Assembly: GCA_023333565.1 (NCBI GenBank)
Contig: JAJKFH010002646.1
Span: 1,488,001-1,552,000 of the forward strand
From: Puffinus mauretanicus
Taxonomy: Eukaryota; Chordata; Aves; Procellariiformes; Procellariidae
DNA length: 64,000 bases
Reading direction: 5' to 3'
Every line of letters starts with the position of its first letter. Position 1 is the first letter of the stretch. The notes under the pieces are model-generated. The model had not been told where the DNA came from. It saw only the letters and a program-made list of their open reading frames with translations, and did not search any database. Shown in pieces: positions 10,501-25,500 of the stretch. Both the position numbers and the translations under genes were made by a program.

Positions 10501-13500
10501 GCAGGGGTCAGTATTTTCTGCAGACGCAATATGAAAAATTAAATCTTACTAAATCTCAGTAAATATGAAAGGAAATAGTTAAGCAGCTTAGGGAACATGG
10601 CTAAATTCCACAGATTAAGAATGACACTGATGTTTAAGAATTGCTTCCTTTGGGCCACCTGCCATGATGCTTAGAAAGGTTTAAATCACAAATGAGTTTG
10701 GTAATTATGTGGATTGGCTAGCATAAAGTGAAGCAAACATAAAGTTAACTGACAAAACAATTAGAGTGGAATGGAGAATATGTTTGATTTAGAAACAAAA
10801 GACAAAATTTCCATGTTGTTCCAACTGCTTTTCTGCTTTACTGAACAGATTAATAGTAAACTAAATAAACAAAAGTAAAACTTTTTTTTCCCCGCTCAGG
10901 TGCCAACTTAAGTTTTCTAAGGAAAAGCAATGGTACTTTTGAAAGTAATTTTCTCCTAGGAAGGTTTGTCAGCAGTGAGGTAAAAGTCTCCCAACACATG
11001 AGTTTGTCTATTTTTAATGAGAGCTAGTTATCTTGTTTTCAACCATTTAATACCTTCCCTATGAAACTGTAAATGTTTACAGATTCGCAAAAGGCCAAAA
11101 TTTGAATCTGCTGCTTAATAATACTACTTTTCCAACTACATTCCAACAGTTGTTTAATAATGAAAATAACATTGAAATAACATGGTTTATGCCAGAGGAT
11201 GCTACAGGCTATTTGGTAAACAGAATAGAAGTATTAATTTATCCCACAGAGTCACTGATGCTTAACAGCACTCCATTGTGTAACTCCTCAAAAAATTACA
11301 CACTAGCTGAAGTGAAAATTTTCTCTCAAAAAGATGTCTTTTGCAAGTAGCTAAAGCTGAAAAGTCAGGCGATTTTTAATATAACACAAATGTAGGCATG
11401 TTATTTTTCCCTAGTGCAGATACCAGCCTGCTGTCTGTATTAGCAGAGTCAGCCTTGTTATCCCCCCACAAACCTTCACTGGAGGTCCTTTCCTCTACAG
11501 TTCTGGCCCTCCTGGAGCTACCAGTCACGCTGTCTTTACCCAGTAGTGACACGAAGAACAGGGGTAAGTGAAACGGAAAAGTGAAGAGGATCTCTCATGT
11601 GGCTGCTGCCATGCAGCAATACATTAAGGGACTGAAGTTCTCCACCAAAACATCAACATTTTTTCCAACTCCAAGGAAGAAACCCAGCCCCTCTTGACTT
11701 CTACCTGAGTATTCTATTACCAAGAGTGAAATGGAACAAAGGGTAAAGGAGAAAGAAAAGAACTGAGGTGAGTGCTAAAGAGGATAATTCAAAATAGGAA
11801 AGAAAAGGACAAGAAAAACACCTGAATAGTAACCATAAAATCCTCAGGCTTTAAAAGTGTTTGGTTATAAAACTTTGGTCAAAAACTGTCAAATGTTAAA
11901 GTTGTGAGAAAGTTTCAAAATCTGAAAAAAATACAAAAATATTCACAAGAAAAATTCTCTTTAGAGCAATTATAAAAGCTTTTCCCGACTTATTTTCAAA
12001 ATTTCTAGTTTTAGAAGTTTGAAAATCATAGCGTGTAGAATTATTTAACCAGCAGATTTTTTTTTTCCTGGAAATGTAAGGGCAGAGTCCTAAAAGCTGA
12101 GGCTCAAATGTATCTACTACATGTACATGATGCAGAAGAAAGAGAAAACACTCTTCATTCTGCCCTGAAAATAAATACAGACTCAACTTGGACCAAAGCC
12201 CACTGAGGTTCAATAATCCAACAGTGTCCTTCCTGAACAAAAAATCCTGATCATTCCAGTTTTCTGTGTAGGAGTAATGTTTTTTCCAGTGATCTCAAAA
12301 AGAAAACGGAAAGCCATTCCACTCATATGCTGCTTGTAGTCTTGAGCAGAAGGAAAACAAACATAGTTATTATTCAAGGTTTTTTATGGCTTTAAAGGAA
12401 CTATAGATGAGAAATAGATTACTGTTTAATATCCTACATGCAAACTTACTTTATCATCAAACATTTACTTCCTTTCTCCATTTTATATTGATGAAAAGTT
12501 TTTTCTTTCTATGCTTTTGTTCTAATGTTTACGTGTTTTCCAAAATGAGTGTACTTTGTAAAGACAGAGAAAATAAAGGCAAAATATCCAGATGTCTTGC
12601 TGGTCTCTAGAGTGATAAACAGAAAAATCATTGTCTTTAATCTGCATTAAGTATTTCTGTCCGACTACAGGGTTACTAATAATTAACCTTGTGTGTCAAC
12701 TCCTGTTCTATGGACTGCTGATTTTGTAAATTCATGTTCACATTGAAAGGATTAAAAGCATAGTTTAGCAGATTACAGTGCATTATCAGAGTAGGCAATT
12801 ACTTTGGTCTAATTCAATTATAATTCTTATTCCTGTTACAAGTATACAAAAAATCAGCTCGACAAGAACAGGGATGAAAACTTTTTCTAGTGCACCCAAC
12901 ACTTTTAAATACAAACAACAAAAATGTTTGCAAGCTGGCTAACTGGGAGGCTGAAGATACCTGTGTTCCATCCTACTAAGTATATGCTCATGTAATCCCC
13001 TTTTCATACCATTTATAGGCAGCTGTGGACACAGCACTCATACAAAGATTCAGTCTAAAATAAATGTGATCTCATGAATTAATGCATCTAGCACATGATA
13101 ACACAAACCACAGAAGAAAACAGAAGAAAACAAAATCTGTTATTTAGCTGACTGCTGCTGTATGTTTAAGAGTTAATTCAGAGAATATATTCCTGACCCA
13201 TGAAATAACCTTACAAATATATCCCTATCAGTAACTCTCTAAGCCCTGTATGAGGATAACCCTACAACTGCATGAGTAAAACTCTTATGTCACTGTATGA
13301 TAGCAGAAGCTCAGAAAATTCCAAGGAAGTATCCCTACGGTATCAGTGGCAAGAGAGAAGCTTGCAAAAGCAATTGGTTACAGAGCCTGGAGCCTTGTCA
13401 ATGTCATCGGACTGAATTTTGGTATACGAAAATTTTCTTCAAATCACTGACCCTCTCGTCCCTCACAGAAGGATTAACAACAAAGGGAAATTAGATCAGC

Positions 13501-16500
13501 CTTACGTAACTTCAATCTATGCCAGGTCCACTCTAGAGGGAATCAGAAATCTGTACCCAGCAAACTCTCTAGTGCCCCAAGCATGCCTCAGGAACAGTTG
13601 TCCTTTGCTTTCAACACTGAGCCTTAGCAAATGCCATCAGTTCAATTTCCTTGGCACATTTATTTCCTGCAGCAGGCTACCTGCCCAGCAATGATTTCTC
13701 CAGTCTTCTGAATCTTTCTGGTGTTAAGGAAAATCTCCAGTGAAAGAAACTACATCAGCGTTCCCAAGTAAATGCTATACTTCACATCACTATAGCTACA
13801 TTCATAATACCAACCAGAAAGGGCCAAGGCACAGGCCCGAGCACCATCTCACCATCATCCATGATAAATGGTTACCATGCTTTTGTCTCAGGCGAACTGG
13901 ACTTTCCTAGATAATATCCAAAAACAGTTTTGGGAACACAGGCAAGAGACTGTTCCCAATACGCAACTTGACTGCACCCAGACTGCTCTTAGACATGAGG
14001 GTTTTGTTAAGGGAGGTTAGCAGTATGAAGACAAACCACACCATGCCAGTTGACCAAGGGGGCCGAGGACAGTCTCTAGCCATTTTCTTTACTAGGTAGG
14101 ACAGACAGCTACCTTTCCTTCATACCTTGCCTCACTGTTCACATTATGTGCATTAGAAATAGGTCCTAGCCAAAAAAATTCATGTTCTGAATACTTAGTC
14201 CAAAGTTCAAAACCTTGTAATATACAGCTAAGCCTTGTAATATACAGCACAAGCTTCTTTAAGAGGCCGAAACAGTTAAAGAAAAGAGCAAGTGATCTAC
14301 TGACAGCTAGTGAATTTAAGCTTTTCAACACCAGTTGTGGGAGTTGACTGTTGCAGTGGAAGAAAAGGAGTTTGATTCCAGCTTTTTGTCACAAACCACT
14401 CTGTTTGGGCTTTTACTCAGCATATTTAAAAACAAAGACCAGAAGAATGTAAACAAAGGTTTAAAATTTAATTTATCACCAAAGCCAGAAACAGTCATAG
14501 GACATGTCCTTCTGGATTTCTCTATGTGATGATGCACATCCACCTGGTACAGAAGGGGGTTAAAGAACACCTAGTATTTACCTTAAAAATTAGCACTTGT
14601 GCTGAATAATATTTTTAGCTCATGATTAGCTTCAGCAACAATAACTTGAGACACTGCAATATTACATACACTCAGTTAGAAATTTATTCCACACTTACTG
14701 GTGGTCCCCGGGGTCCTGTTGGACCTGCTTCACCTTCTGGCCCCTGTTCACCCTGTTTTGGGGATAGGAAGAACACAACAAATTTGAAAAGTGATTTTTT
14801 GCAAAACTTTTCATTTTTCCAGATCTTTTGAATAAGATTAATGATCTTACCGGTTTACCAGAATTTCCCATCAAACCTGGCACCCCAGGGGGACCTCTAT
14901 TACCCTGTTGGACAAAAGATGAAAAATATTAGCCAAACCAATGGTTTACTGTTCCATTTTAAAATAAAAAATAAGGAAATCAATAAGGTCTAAAAAAATC
15001 AGCCTGTATTCATTTTTTAACTTCCACTTTTATTTTGGTTTTCATTTAACTTTCACCTAATTCAAATTTTTCAAAAGTCAAATTTCAGTTCTCTTGTTGT
15101 TTACGTACTGACAAATCCCAAATAGACTTGATGGCTGCTCTTAAATCACAGAAGGATAATATCATTCCATGAAATTTCAGAAGAAATTCACGTCTCAATC
15201 TAGTTTTTTTTCAATTCCTTAAAACTAAACTCAAACATTCTTGCCAAAACATTCCATAGTCTCAATCATACAATACTTTTTTAAACTTAATTGGAATTTA
15301 TGCTGTGATTTGGTGGTATGTACATAGAGATGACAGTCTCCGTGATTCAATCAACTTAGGGCAGCTATAAATATTATTCTTATTACGAGATCCCTCATTT
15401 CAAACTGTAGTGATGTATCCATGTCACATGCCTCCTCTAGCAATGAATTCCACAAATTTAAAAGGAAATGGTCTTTTTTAGTTATTATTTAATGCCTGGA
15501 AACATGAAAACCACATCATGTAGCAAAAGAATCATGAAAAAGCACAGGACTAGAGTGGATAAAAGAATATATTTAATTCTTTCAGCCAAAGGCTTGTCTC
15601 TTATGACAACAGAAAGTTAATATAATTTCACTGAATAGTTTAGAACTTGATAAGCACAAATACAGTATTATAAGAAAGTCAATACTCAAGATGATTTACC
15701 TTTGGGCCAGGAATGCCTTTCACACCTGGAGAGCCTGGTAAACCCTGAAAGAAATAACAACAAATAAACACTGTAAATGTTAAGGGGATTGGAAATTGTG
15801 TTAAAAAACACCTTTCTCATATTAAAGTATTTCTAGCCCTTTTACTTGATATTGAAGCACTTTTATCCAATAATGGACCAAGCTTGAATTCTTTCTATTT
15901 ACAAAATAACAGATAAGGAATATTATTCCTACCTTCATAAATTGGCAAAAGGAGCATGCAAAAGTGAAGGGTTCTGGCTTAGACTAGAAATAGGTTCTTG
16001 GTCCCAGTATTCTGACACTGGAGTTAGAGAGTTTAACAGATACTTTTTGTATACATTTCATCCCCTCCTCACTTCTGGGCAACAGCTCATAGCAAGTATG
16101 CTTTTACCAAATTTTCTTCCAAGCTTAAGAGCTCACTTCATATTACAAATTTACTTCCAGTTCTGTTTTAATACAGCTCCTTCACTATATTCTCACAGCA
16201 ATTACTCCTATAGCACAGTTTCAAAGAAGTTTCTATTTAGCTTTTGACAATTGGCACAGTTTTCAAACTTATGCAGTTAGCGTGCGAGGATTACCTTTTA
16301 AAGGAGACCATAAAGCACTACTGATTCCCTATTACTTCACCACAGGGGATACACTAGAAAACTGCCCCCCTGTCCCGCAGAAAGAAGTATGAGCATGATA
16401 CATTCCAGATGTTCTGAGCCAGCAGAATATCAACAAGAGATGATTGTTCATCTAGGGTATGTTAGACTAGCAGGTCGGCTTTTCCAGCTCCCCCTGGGAA

Positions 16501-19500
16501 TAGGTTTGGCCCTAGTCAATACAATGAGACCAGCTCTAATTGTGGGGTCACACTATAATATCCACAGGGTCTCAGATATGAGAAACCCTAAAAGAATTGC
16601 ATACTGTCCAGAAACGTGTCGTAAGACCAAGTTCCTCACTACAGTACCATGAGAAGATTAAGGCTTTTGTGCAAAAGTTTTGGATAGACATAGCAGAATT
16701 TCCCCTTGCATTACACATACTCTTCCTGGGTCTTTTGTTTAAGTTTTCACTTAAATTACTCCAACATCAGCATCAAACTAACCCATATATAGCCTTCCTG
16801 TGGTTTGAACTGAGCCTAACTTTCAAAGGTAAAATACCAGATACTTACTGGAAGTCCCTGAAGCCCTGCATCACCTGGAGCTCCGGGTTTTCCTGGTTCA
16901 CCCTGAAAACATTTTAAGTTGTAATTTACGCAAATCAAAAAAAAGGGAAAATTTTATTTCTGGAACACAGAGCTGGAGTACTTTTGGATCTGTAGGATGG
17001 GAAAGTTCATTCAATTACCCTAATAATGTGCATAAAGTCATGGGCAGAGGCACAATAAAAAGCCACAAATGAGTGAACAAATCTAGGGCACTACCAAAGA
17101 TCAGATATATGCCAACCGTGCCTTACTTTTGCTCCAGGCATTCCAGGGATCCCTTCCCGGCCATCGACTCCTGGTAAGCCCTTGAAAGAAAAAAAAAGAA
17201 AAAAAAAAAAGAATGTATTGTTCGAGAGATTTCACCCAAGCACTCTGATATACAAATTAGCATGACATGAAGCAAATGAAGAAATGAAATATACATACAG
17301 ACTCTCCTTTAGGCCCAGGGAGACCATTTATTCCTCTTGTACCTTGAGGGCCCTAAGAATAATCATAATTTTAAAAAATGAAAATAAACGCATTGAAATG
17401 ACAGATGCAAAGAATGTCAACATATACTCATTCAGATATACACTACTTTGAGAGTACCAGTTATGCTGTATGTTTATATGCTATAAGTAAACCAATGTTT
17501 GCATGTCAACATGAGTTGAAATTTGTCTGTGCTCACCCTTTCTCCCTTAGGACCTGCCTCTCCCAGTGGACCTCTCTGTCCTTGATCGCCCTACAAGAAA
17601 AAAAAAATATTATTTTAGCAATAAAACCAGAATAAACTATTATTAGCTAAAACCTCCAGTAAATCAACAACAGTACAATTCACATTTGGTTAAAGCAGAC
17701 GTCTTAAACTCATACTATCTTTAAAAATGCAGTTTCTTAAAACTGCAGCTGACAGCTACATTTTAAGAAACACAGCTCGAGCCATCCCATAGGAATCCAG
17801 GAGTAGCTAAGCAAAAGATGTTGCACTCACTTCTTCAACCCATACATTTACTGGCTATTCCAAGCATCAATTCCAACTGGGGGGGCAGGGAGGGGGAAGA
17901 ATTAAAAAAAGAAAAGAAGAAAAAAAAAAAAAAAAGGCACAAATTGCCCTGTACAGGTTTTGTTCTAATGAATGAGTATTTTCCAGTTTAAAACCTGAAA
18001 AATTCCAAGCCACCTTAATGCACAGTAGCACTCAGAATGAAGAGGTAACAATAACATACTAAGAGGCTAACATGTGTTCATCTACCCCATAATTCCTTGG
18101 GGACAGTAAGAGATTCTGGACTTGACATCACTGTCATATCATTTATTCACCTGTGGGGAATCAATGGAATTGGATTAATCAAAGGCTTTTCTGATTCACA
18201 GCCACAAAGTTTCAGGACTTAGTATCTAACTGGGTAGACCCTGGGAAGAGTTTGGCTAACACACACTCTACTTACAGGTGCACCAGGAAGACCTTGGGGA
18301 CCAGGCTCACCATCAAGCCCACGAGATCCCTACAAAACAAGTAGATAACACAAGACATTAAAATGAAGTGCTGAAACACTAACAACTTATGCTCCCTCCT
18401 GGTTTGCTAGGAGCTGCAAATTCTCTACAGCTGAGGGGTTTTTATAGCTCTAATTTAAAAAAAAAAAAAAACAAAAACAAAAAAACCAAACAAAACCACG
18501 AAGGAATTTTGGCAAACTTTTTTTTTATGTCATGTTTTTTTGTGGAGTTATGAAAGCCAATATTTTTTAACTATGGAACAATGTCATTCAAAAAATGACA
18601 TTCAATAAATCCTCTAAAAAATCATATCGGACAGCAAGGAGGTAGTCCTTTTCACGCTACTTCAGAAAATGTCTGTGTCTTCCTTAATAATACTATATCC
18701 TTCACCACATAATAGAATAGCATCAAAATGTGAACAGAAATCATCAAGTGCAGTGCAGCTATTTTTATCACATACATTTCAAGGAAACAATGCAATTGCT
18801 ACCCTGTAAGTAATTTTAAATGGAGAGAAAAAAAAATGTTTTCAAAAAGACTTACAGAGAATAAGGAACTCCTTTGTCAAACAGATGTAGTAAATATTTC
18901 AAATAGACAAAACAGCATGAAAATGTAGGCAAATAACTATGAAGAATTAGAAGATACAAAGATGACCAGAAAAGCAAAGTAAGATAGTAAGAGCTTAGCA
19001 AATGTGTCCAAGAGGCTAGGAAGGATCACTCATGAGAAGTTTCATAATCAGGACAAATCTGATGTTGTTTCTGAACATAGATGATCACAGAATAAGGTTT
19101 CCATGATTTCATTTCTGGAGAAGGAGACAATGGCATGATTGCTACATTTTACTCCTTCCAAAAATTTTTACCATATAGATTTAGCAAGATCATAAGAATA
19201 GAAATGTAAGTCAGCTTTGAAATAACAGTTAGAAACACTTCGATGAACAGCAGGAAAATTACCCAGCAAAGTCAGAGCCCATATAAACATGAATCCCACT
19301 GGCAGCAATTTAAGACACAAAAGATGCAAGCGACAGAAAGAATGGAAAAAGAACAAACTCTCAATAAAAAATCCTAACAAAAACTAGGACAGTGGAAGCA
19401 AAAGGCTTCAGGAAGATGCAAACCACAGGAGGGACTACTTAATAAATTTTAGCTTTAAATAAAATATGCTATAGTCCGTAACTGCTATAACTTGCTATCT

Positions 19501-22500
19501 TGCTAACTACATACTTGCACACATGCAAATCCAAGGATCAGAGGGAAAGGTGTGAAGAGTACGTGTACTTCATTAATCAGAAGGACCAAGCTGCCTTTCT
19601 TCCTAACCAGAAGTACAGTAGCTATGGAAATACAGCTGGCGGGAGAGAGAAAATGCAGGGACAAAAAGGAGAAATTTAAATAAGCTTTAAAAACATTCAG
19701 AGGTGTACATTTTTTTATCCAGGTGATTTTACGGAAAGAAAGGTTAATACTCACTTTGGTACCTTTAGGTCCCATTATACCAGTTATACCTCTGATACCT
19801 AGGATGCCCTGAAAATGAAAAGTATATTCAAATTATGCTTAAATCTTTTCATCAGAACTGTCCTAGTTTTCAGACAGAAGACTCAGAGTTCTACGTGCTT
19901 TCTTTATGCTTACTTTACTATTTTTTTAGTACCAAAGGAGAAATCCAGCTACTTCTGTATTAGAATTTTTAATTTATATGGTAATTTGGTATTTTACTAA
20001 TTTAAGACTTTTTAAAAGAATAACAAAACTAGCAGGTTGAATGCTACAATCACAAATATGCCTTAAGGACTGAAAAAACGCACTGATTTCTCTTCCTGAT
20101 TACCACAGAGTTGAAGTCTTCTCCCTGTGCAGCCTGTGTAAGAGGAACACATGAAGGCCAGATTTGCAAAAGTGCTAAGTTGTCTTAAGTGGGATATAGG
20201 ACAGATGCAGGAGGAAGGCACCATCAGACGTTATAGAACTCTAGAGGTAGACAAAATTGGGCAAGGTTTTTGAGAATACAAGTGCTGAGTTTATATGCCC
20301 GCCACACCTGAGAGGCTGGACTGAGTAGACATCCTAGAGCAGCAGGATGTATCATAACTATCATCACTTCCCTTCAAAATACAGTCTCATGGGAAATTTG
20401 GCTTCAATGTTTTCCTCTTCCTGAGAGACTGAAACTACATGACATGTCTCTCTGCAGAGGGTCCAAACTCTCAGTCCTGCAACAAGAAGAATGCACTACA
20501 ACTGTGTTAACGAAACAGCTACAGGCACTTCAATGCAGCATAGGCAAACCAACTCATTGACCAGACTCTAGATGGGCAGTCCTTTTACTTGCTCCTAATG
20601 AAGTTAGATGGAATCTTGCACAGAACATTTAAAGCTTTGTCAGCCCAAAACGTGAGAAAAATCATGATAATGCAACAGTGACTACAGCCCAACAAGGGAG
20701 ATACCCAGTCTAATCCTTGTTCCAAGATCAGAGATGGAAGTAGGCACATTGCGGTACCCACTACTTTCTATCAAAAGCAACACCTCTCCCAGAGGTGGCT
20801 TATCTTATGCAAGTCTTCTTGTCAATGCATTACATAAGAGTGTTGGATTGCAAGTGCTGCTGTGGAGACCAGATTCCTAAACCCTTCTATGGATCTGAGC
20901 CTTACAGTCGTTTATATAAGAAACATACAAGAAAATACAAGAGTCCACAGCCTCTCCATCCGTGCCTCTAAAGCCTTGTCTACCCTCTTTTCCATAGGTT
21001 GTCTATCTGACATCACTTTCTGCATATTGTGAATCCTACATTTTAATAAGAAACAATTATTTTAAAGCTTGTTTGTAACTGGTGAAACAGTGAAGTGAAA
21101 TGAGTAATGCATTAAAAAACAAGAAAGGGAAAGGAAAGTCAATCTCTAACTGTTTTTTAATTCTACTGTGTTATTTCACAGTGATTGAAGAACGTTACCA
21201 AACTGATTTAAATGAATTGGTCCCCACAGGCCCTTCAGACAGCAGAAGCTGCATCTTACACAAGTACTTTCTCTGCACCAGGGCACCAAGGATACTTTTT
21301 TCAGCATCAAACAGAAGAAGGATTACACCCTTTCCTTTACTTAGTGTCTGTTATTTCTTTATCTTTCTCTAGTCCTAATCTGGAGGTTTATACTGTCTTA
21401 TGTTTATAGAGAATTCTGTAATTTAGGATTTGGATGTTATATGCATCAAGGTAGCTCCTGTATAGTATCACATCTGGACACCAATGGATTAAAGAAATAG
21501 TTTCACACCTAGGAAAAAAGCATAAGACCCCATCAGAAAATAAACTATAGAAATTAAATGTGTTATGCCTATGCCCATTTCTCTTACTTAGAATGACCCT
21601 TTTATTCTGTCCCCTGTTGCCTGTTCACCTGTGGTAACCAAAAGAGCAGCTCCTCACAAGGAAACAAGCTGAGGAGGTATGTGCCAGAACAAAGAAGTCA
21701 AGTGAAGCAAAACAAAAAAATAATTCCAAAATCATAGGTGTGATTGAAGGATTCTTCTTTGGCAGGCAAAAAGGCAAAAAACTTAAGAAAAAAAAATTGA
21801 AAAAAACCCCTCTGTTCTTCAGTGGCTGCTACTTCATCCTCAAGTCTTAGCTAAGCCTGAATTTCACAGTTTAAAACCATGTTTTAAACAAACACTAGCT
21901 TTGCAAGGATGAAGTCAGAGTCATCAAAATTATGGAAAGGAAGGCCGAGAAAAAATACCAAAAAAAAACCCAACTATTTGCACAATCTAAGCACAACACA
22001 AAATTTAGGACATGAAACACTTGTTAAAATAAGCCTTTCCACAGAACTATTTAGAGCTTTGTGCCAAGTGATAATGTAGCTCTTTGGAGGGACTTAAATA
22101 ATTCTACTTTCACTCACAGACAATATGGCAGAATAAAGAGAAAGGAGATTCTATAATATCTGTTTTCTTACAATAAGAAGAAAAAAAGATATGACACAAT
22201 AAAGCAAATGGGTAACACTATTTAAGAGGAAATACTTTACTGGAGGGCCTTGAGCTCCCACTTCGCCACTGGGTCCTTGGTCCCCTTCTTCACCCTGGGA
22301 AAGCAAAAGGAATACATCTGTAGCTGATCCATACCATGCATATTGCTCTCTCATCGTAGGAGGTACATTTACTACTTTCTGTTTTCTGTCACCATGTCCT
22401 GCTTGAAGGAAATCCAAATGAAGTCACACTACTTCCTCAGAATATAGACAGATACTTGTTTAGGTTCACATTCCATTCAACTATTAGTCAAAAGGGTAAC

Positions 22501-25500
22501 TTCAAAGCAACCCCAGTATAAAGAAGAATAATGATATTTTACTCTTAATCTGTCATTCCTTTTTTTCTTGACGTTAATCTCTTTAGGTTTTCTTGTTCTT
22601 TTAGACTAAAAATGTAATGAAGGTATACTCATATGTGTGAATGGACTGCATATGCTAGTAGCTCTGCATCACAATACCACATTGCACTTCAGAATTTTTT
22701 TGAAAATTAAAATGGTAAAATGCCTTATCTGGTCAAACCCCTATTTGATTAGATGATGCAATGATAGTGCGCACTAATGGAACGACAGTACTCACTACCA
22801 GTTTAATTTGCAAGAAGGGATTTTTGAGCATAAGACAACTGCTCAACATCCAGGAAAAAAAATAGACAAGCTGTTTCTAATAAATTAATAGTCTTTTCAA
22901 TATGCTTAGGAATAGAGAGCAGAGGTATTCTAAAAAACTTTTCTCTGATTTTTTTTTTCCTCCAGCATTGAAGCACGGACCAAGGCAGTGCAAATCTTCT
23001 CAACTTTTCTTACGAATATTTCAATATTAAACAAGGTTAGTTCAAATGAAACACCTTAAAAGAGTTCACAATTCAGTCTTCAAGCTGAATCGGACTTGGC
23101 CTCTTTACTATAGTTATAAACTTTCTTTGTGTATGAACTTCCCCTCTCAAATACATTTTTCCCTCTCATTCTTCCTGTTATTACTCATCTGTGCCACAGA
23201 ACAATTTATTTGATAAATCCACAAAATTCTTCTGCATTTAAATGTTTGGAAGTTTTCCAATTAATAAATTTTAATTCCATTTTTGCCATGAGTTCCATAA
23301 TAATTAAACTGAATGATCAAAATAAAAAGCAAGAGGAGTATGACTTCTGCATCATAATAAATACAGAGTACAGGTGAATGAAGAATAAAGATATGCCTTT
23401 GGTTACTCTGGAGCATTATGATATGTAGCATCTCTTCATGAATCCTGGTAAAACAATCAATAGTTCTAACAAAATATAATACTGTTCTTGAAGAAGAGGC
23501 TAAACTACTACTAGCTTGCTAAAAACAACAGCAGTTTTTCCTCTTTTTTTTTTTACCTTATAACCTTGTTTTCCTGGTTCACCAGACTCTCCTTTTGAAC
23601 CTTTCTGTCCCTAAAATAAATGTAAAAAACAAAATAAATAAATAATTAGAGATTATTCAAAATTAAAATACTGAGTTTTGTGAAACAGACACAGAATCCT
23701 CAGAACCATCTTGCTGTTCCCTCTGCAATCCCCATTCACCACTGCTTCCTCACTTATCTAGTTAACACCACATATTAAGTACATGTTCAAAAAGATCTGC
23801 TCCTGAATCTAACAAGGCTGTACTTCTAGGCAGGTTAGTATTTCTTCTTACGTTACCCCACAACAATTTCCTCAGGCTAACAGTATTCCTAGAAACCAGC
23901 AAACAATATATAAAAAAAAAATCTTAGATAAAATGAGACTCCAAAAGTGTTCATTTCAATTTAGTATGTTATAGGTCTCCCAGGAAGAGAGAAAGAAGGA
24001 AAAAAGACTACGGATTTGGGGGAATATTTAGAGTTTCTGGAGTCAAACTATAAATGGTCCAGAAAGTGAATGAAGCAATCCTTCACATACTCTAATCCTT
24101 TCAGGACCACACAAAAATTCTACCCTGAAGATTACAGCAGCAGTAAGAGATTTCAACAACAAGAGGTTATTTTGGCAGTCAAGAGCTGAAATAACCCTAA
24201 GCATCCACACTGATGCAATGTTTCTGAAACGAACAGTGAACTGCCCTTTTGTCAAGCCAGCAATTACCCTCCCTAGTACTTCGAGACAGTATCTCTGTAA
24301 GGAATGCTTGAGAAAACTCGCTTAGGGACATGGTTTAGTGGGCATGGTGGTGTTGAGTTGATAGTTGGACTCGATGATCTTAGAGGTCTTTTCCCACCTT
24401 AATGATTCTATGATTCTATAAAACAGATTCTCTTACCTTCATTCCCATTAAGCCAGCATGTCCTGGGCGGCCAGGTGGACAAGCATTGGGACACTGGAAA
24501 AGCATCCACATAGTTACTACCACATAGGTTGAATAAGGTTGTCCGAGATTATTTAAAAAAAAAACGCGGATAACTATCTTACCAATGGGTCACCATCTTG
24601 CAGGCCAATTGTTCCCTAAATTAAATGAAATTAATCAAAGTCAGTAAAAGAGAAATAACCAAACCTGACTCATTAGACAATATAGTCATTAGACAAACCA
24701 GAAAATACTACTATCTAAAGCTGTAATCAGAAGTATAATCAACCAAAGGATCTCCGACATGAAAAGCATCTAAACTGTAGGATTGTATTGTAGGATTGCA
24801 GGTACTGTAGGATTTTATAGTAGGATTGCAAGTACCTGCAAAATCCTGCCCTCTAACTTAGATCAACTTTTCTGAAAAATAAAATATTTCTTTTGGGTTT
24901 TAGCATATTTTCAATTAAATGTAGAGCAAATATATACAAACCCCATGAATTTCCAATAGAACCCAAGCCAATTTCTGTAATAAGGATAACTTTTACTTTG
25001 CCAATTTACTAGCATTCAGCAAAAGATTCAGATCTCTACAGAGAAAATAATCTTCCCACAACACAAGTATTGGTAGACGAGTGAGATGTCTGGCAGTTAA
25101 TGGAATTGCAATAAACTAGAGATCAGTGTACAACAAGATGGACTCAGTGGGGGAAAGGCCATTCCTCATATTAAATCAAATACTTGATGGAAGCTAACGG
25201 GAGGCTTATGAGGCACAACAGGGAGAAATATGATTTCACAGCAGCAGCTGGATTCTTTAAAGCCCAATGAGAGGGAGCACACTGTTTGATAGAGAAGCAC
25301 AGGAGAGTTTAAGGAATGAGCTGTCTCCTTTGATACAGAAGAATTAAAAAAAAAGCTCAGGATATGTTTGGGTCCATAATGTCATCAACTGGAGTGGGAT
25401 TATGGCACTTCAGAAATCTAAAAAGAACAAAACTGTCAAGGAATAGAAGCAGTATACGCCATTACTGAGAATTCCTTTTTACTTGTTTCCTAAATACTCT

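Noticed and set aside
11102..11350. 82-codon Asn/Thr-rich frame in intron 28
   Set aside because: AT-rich chance frame with no homologue recognised.
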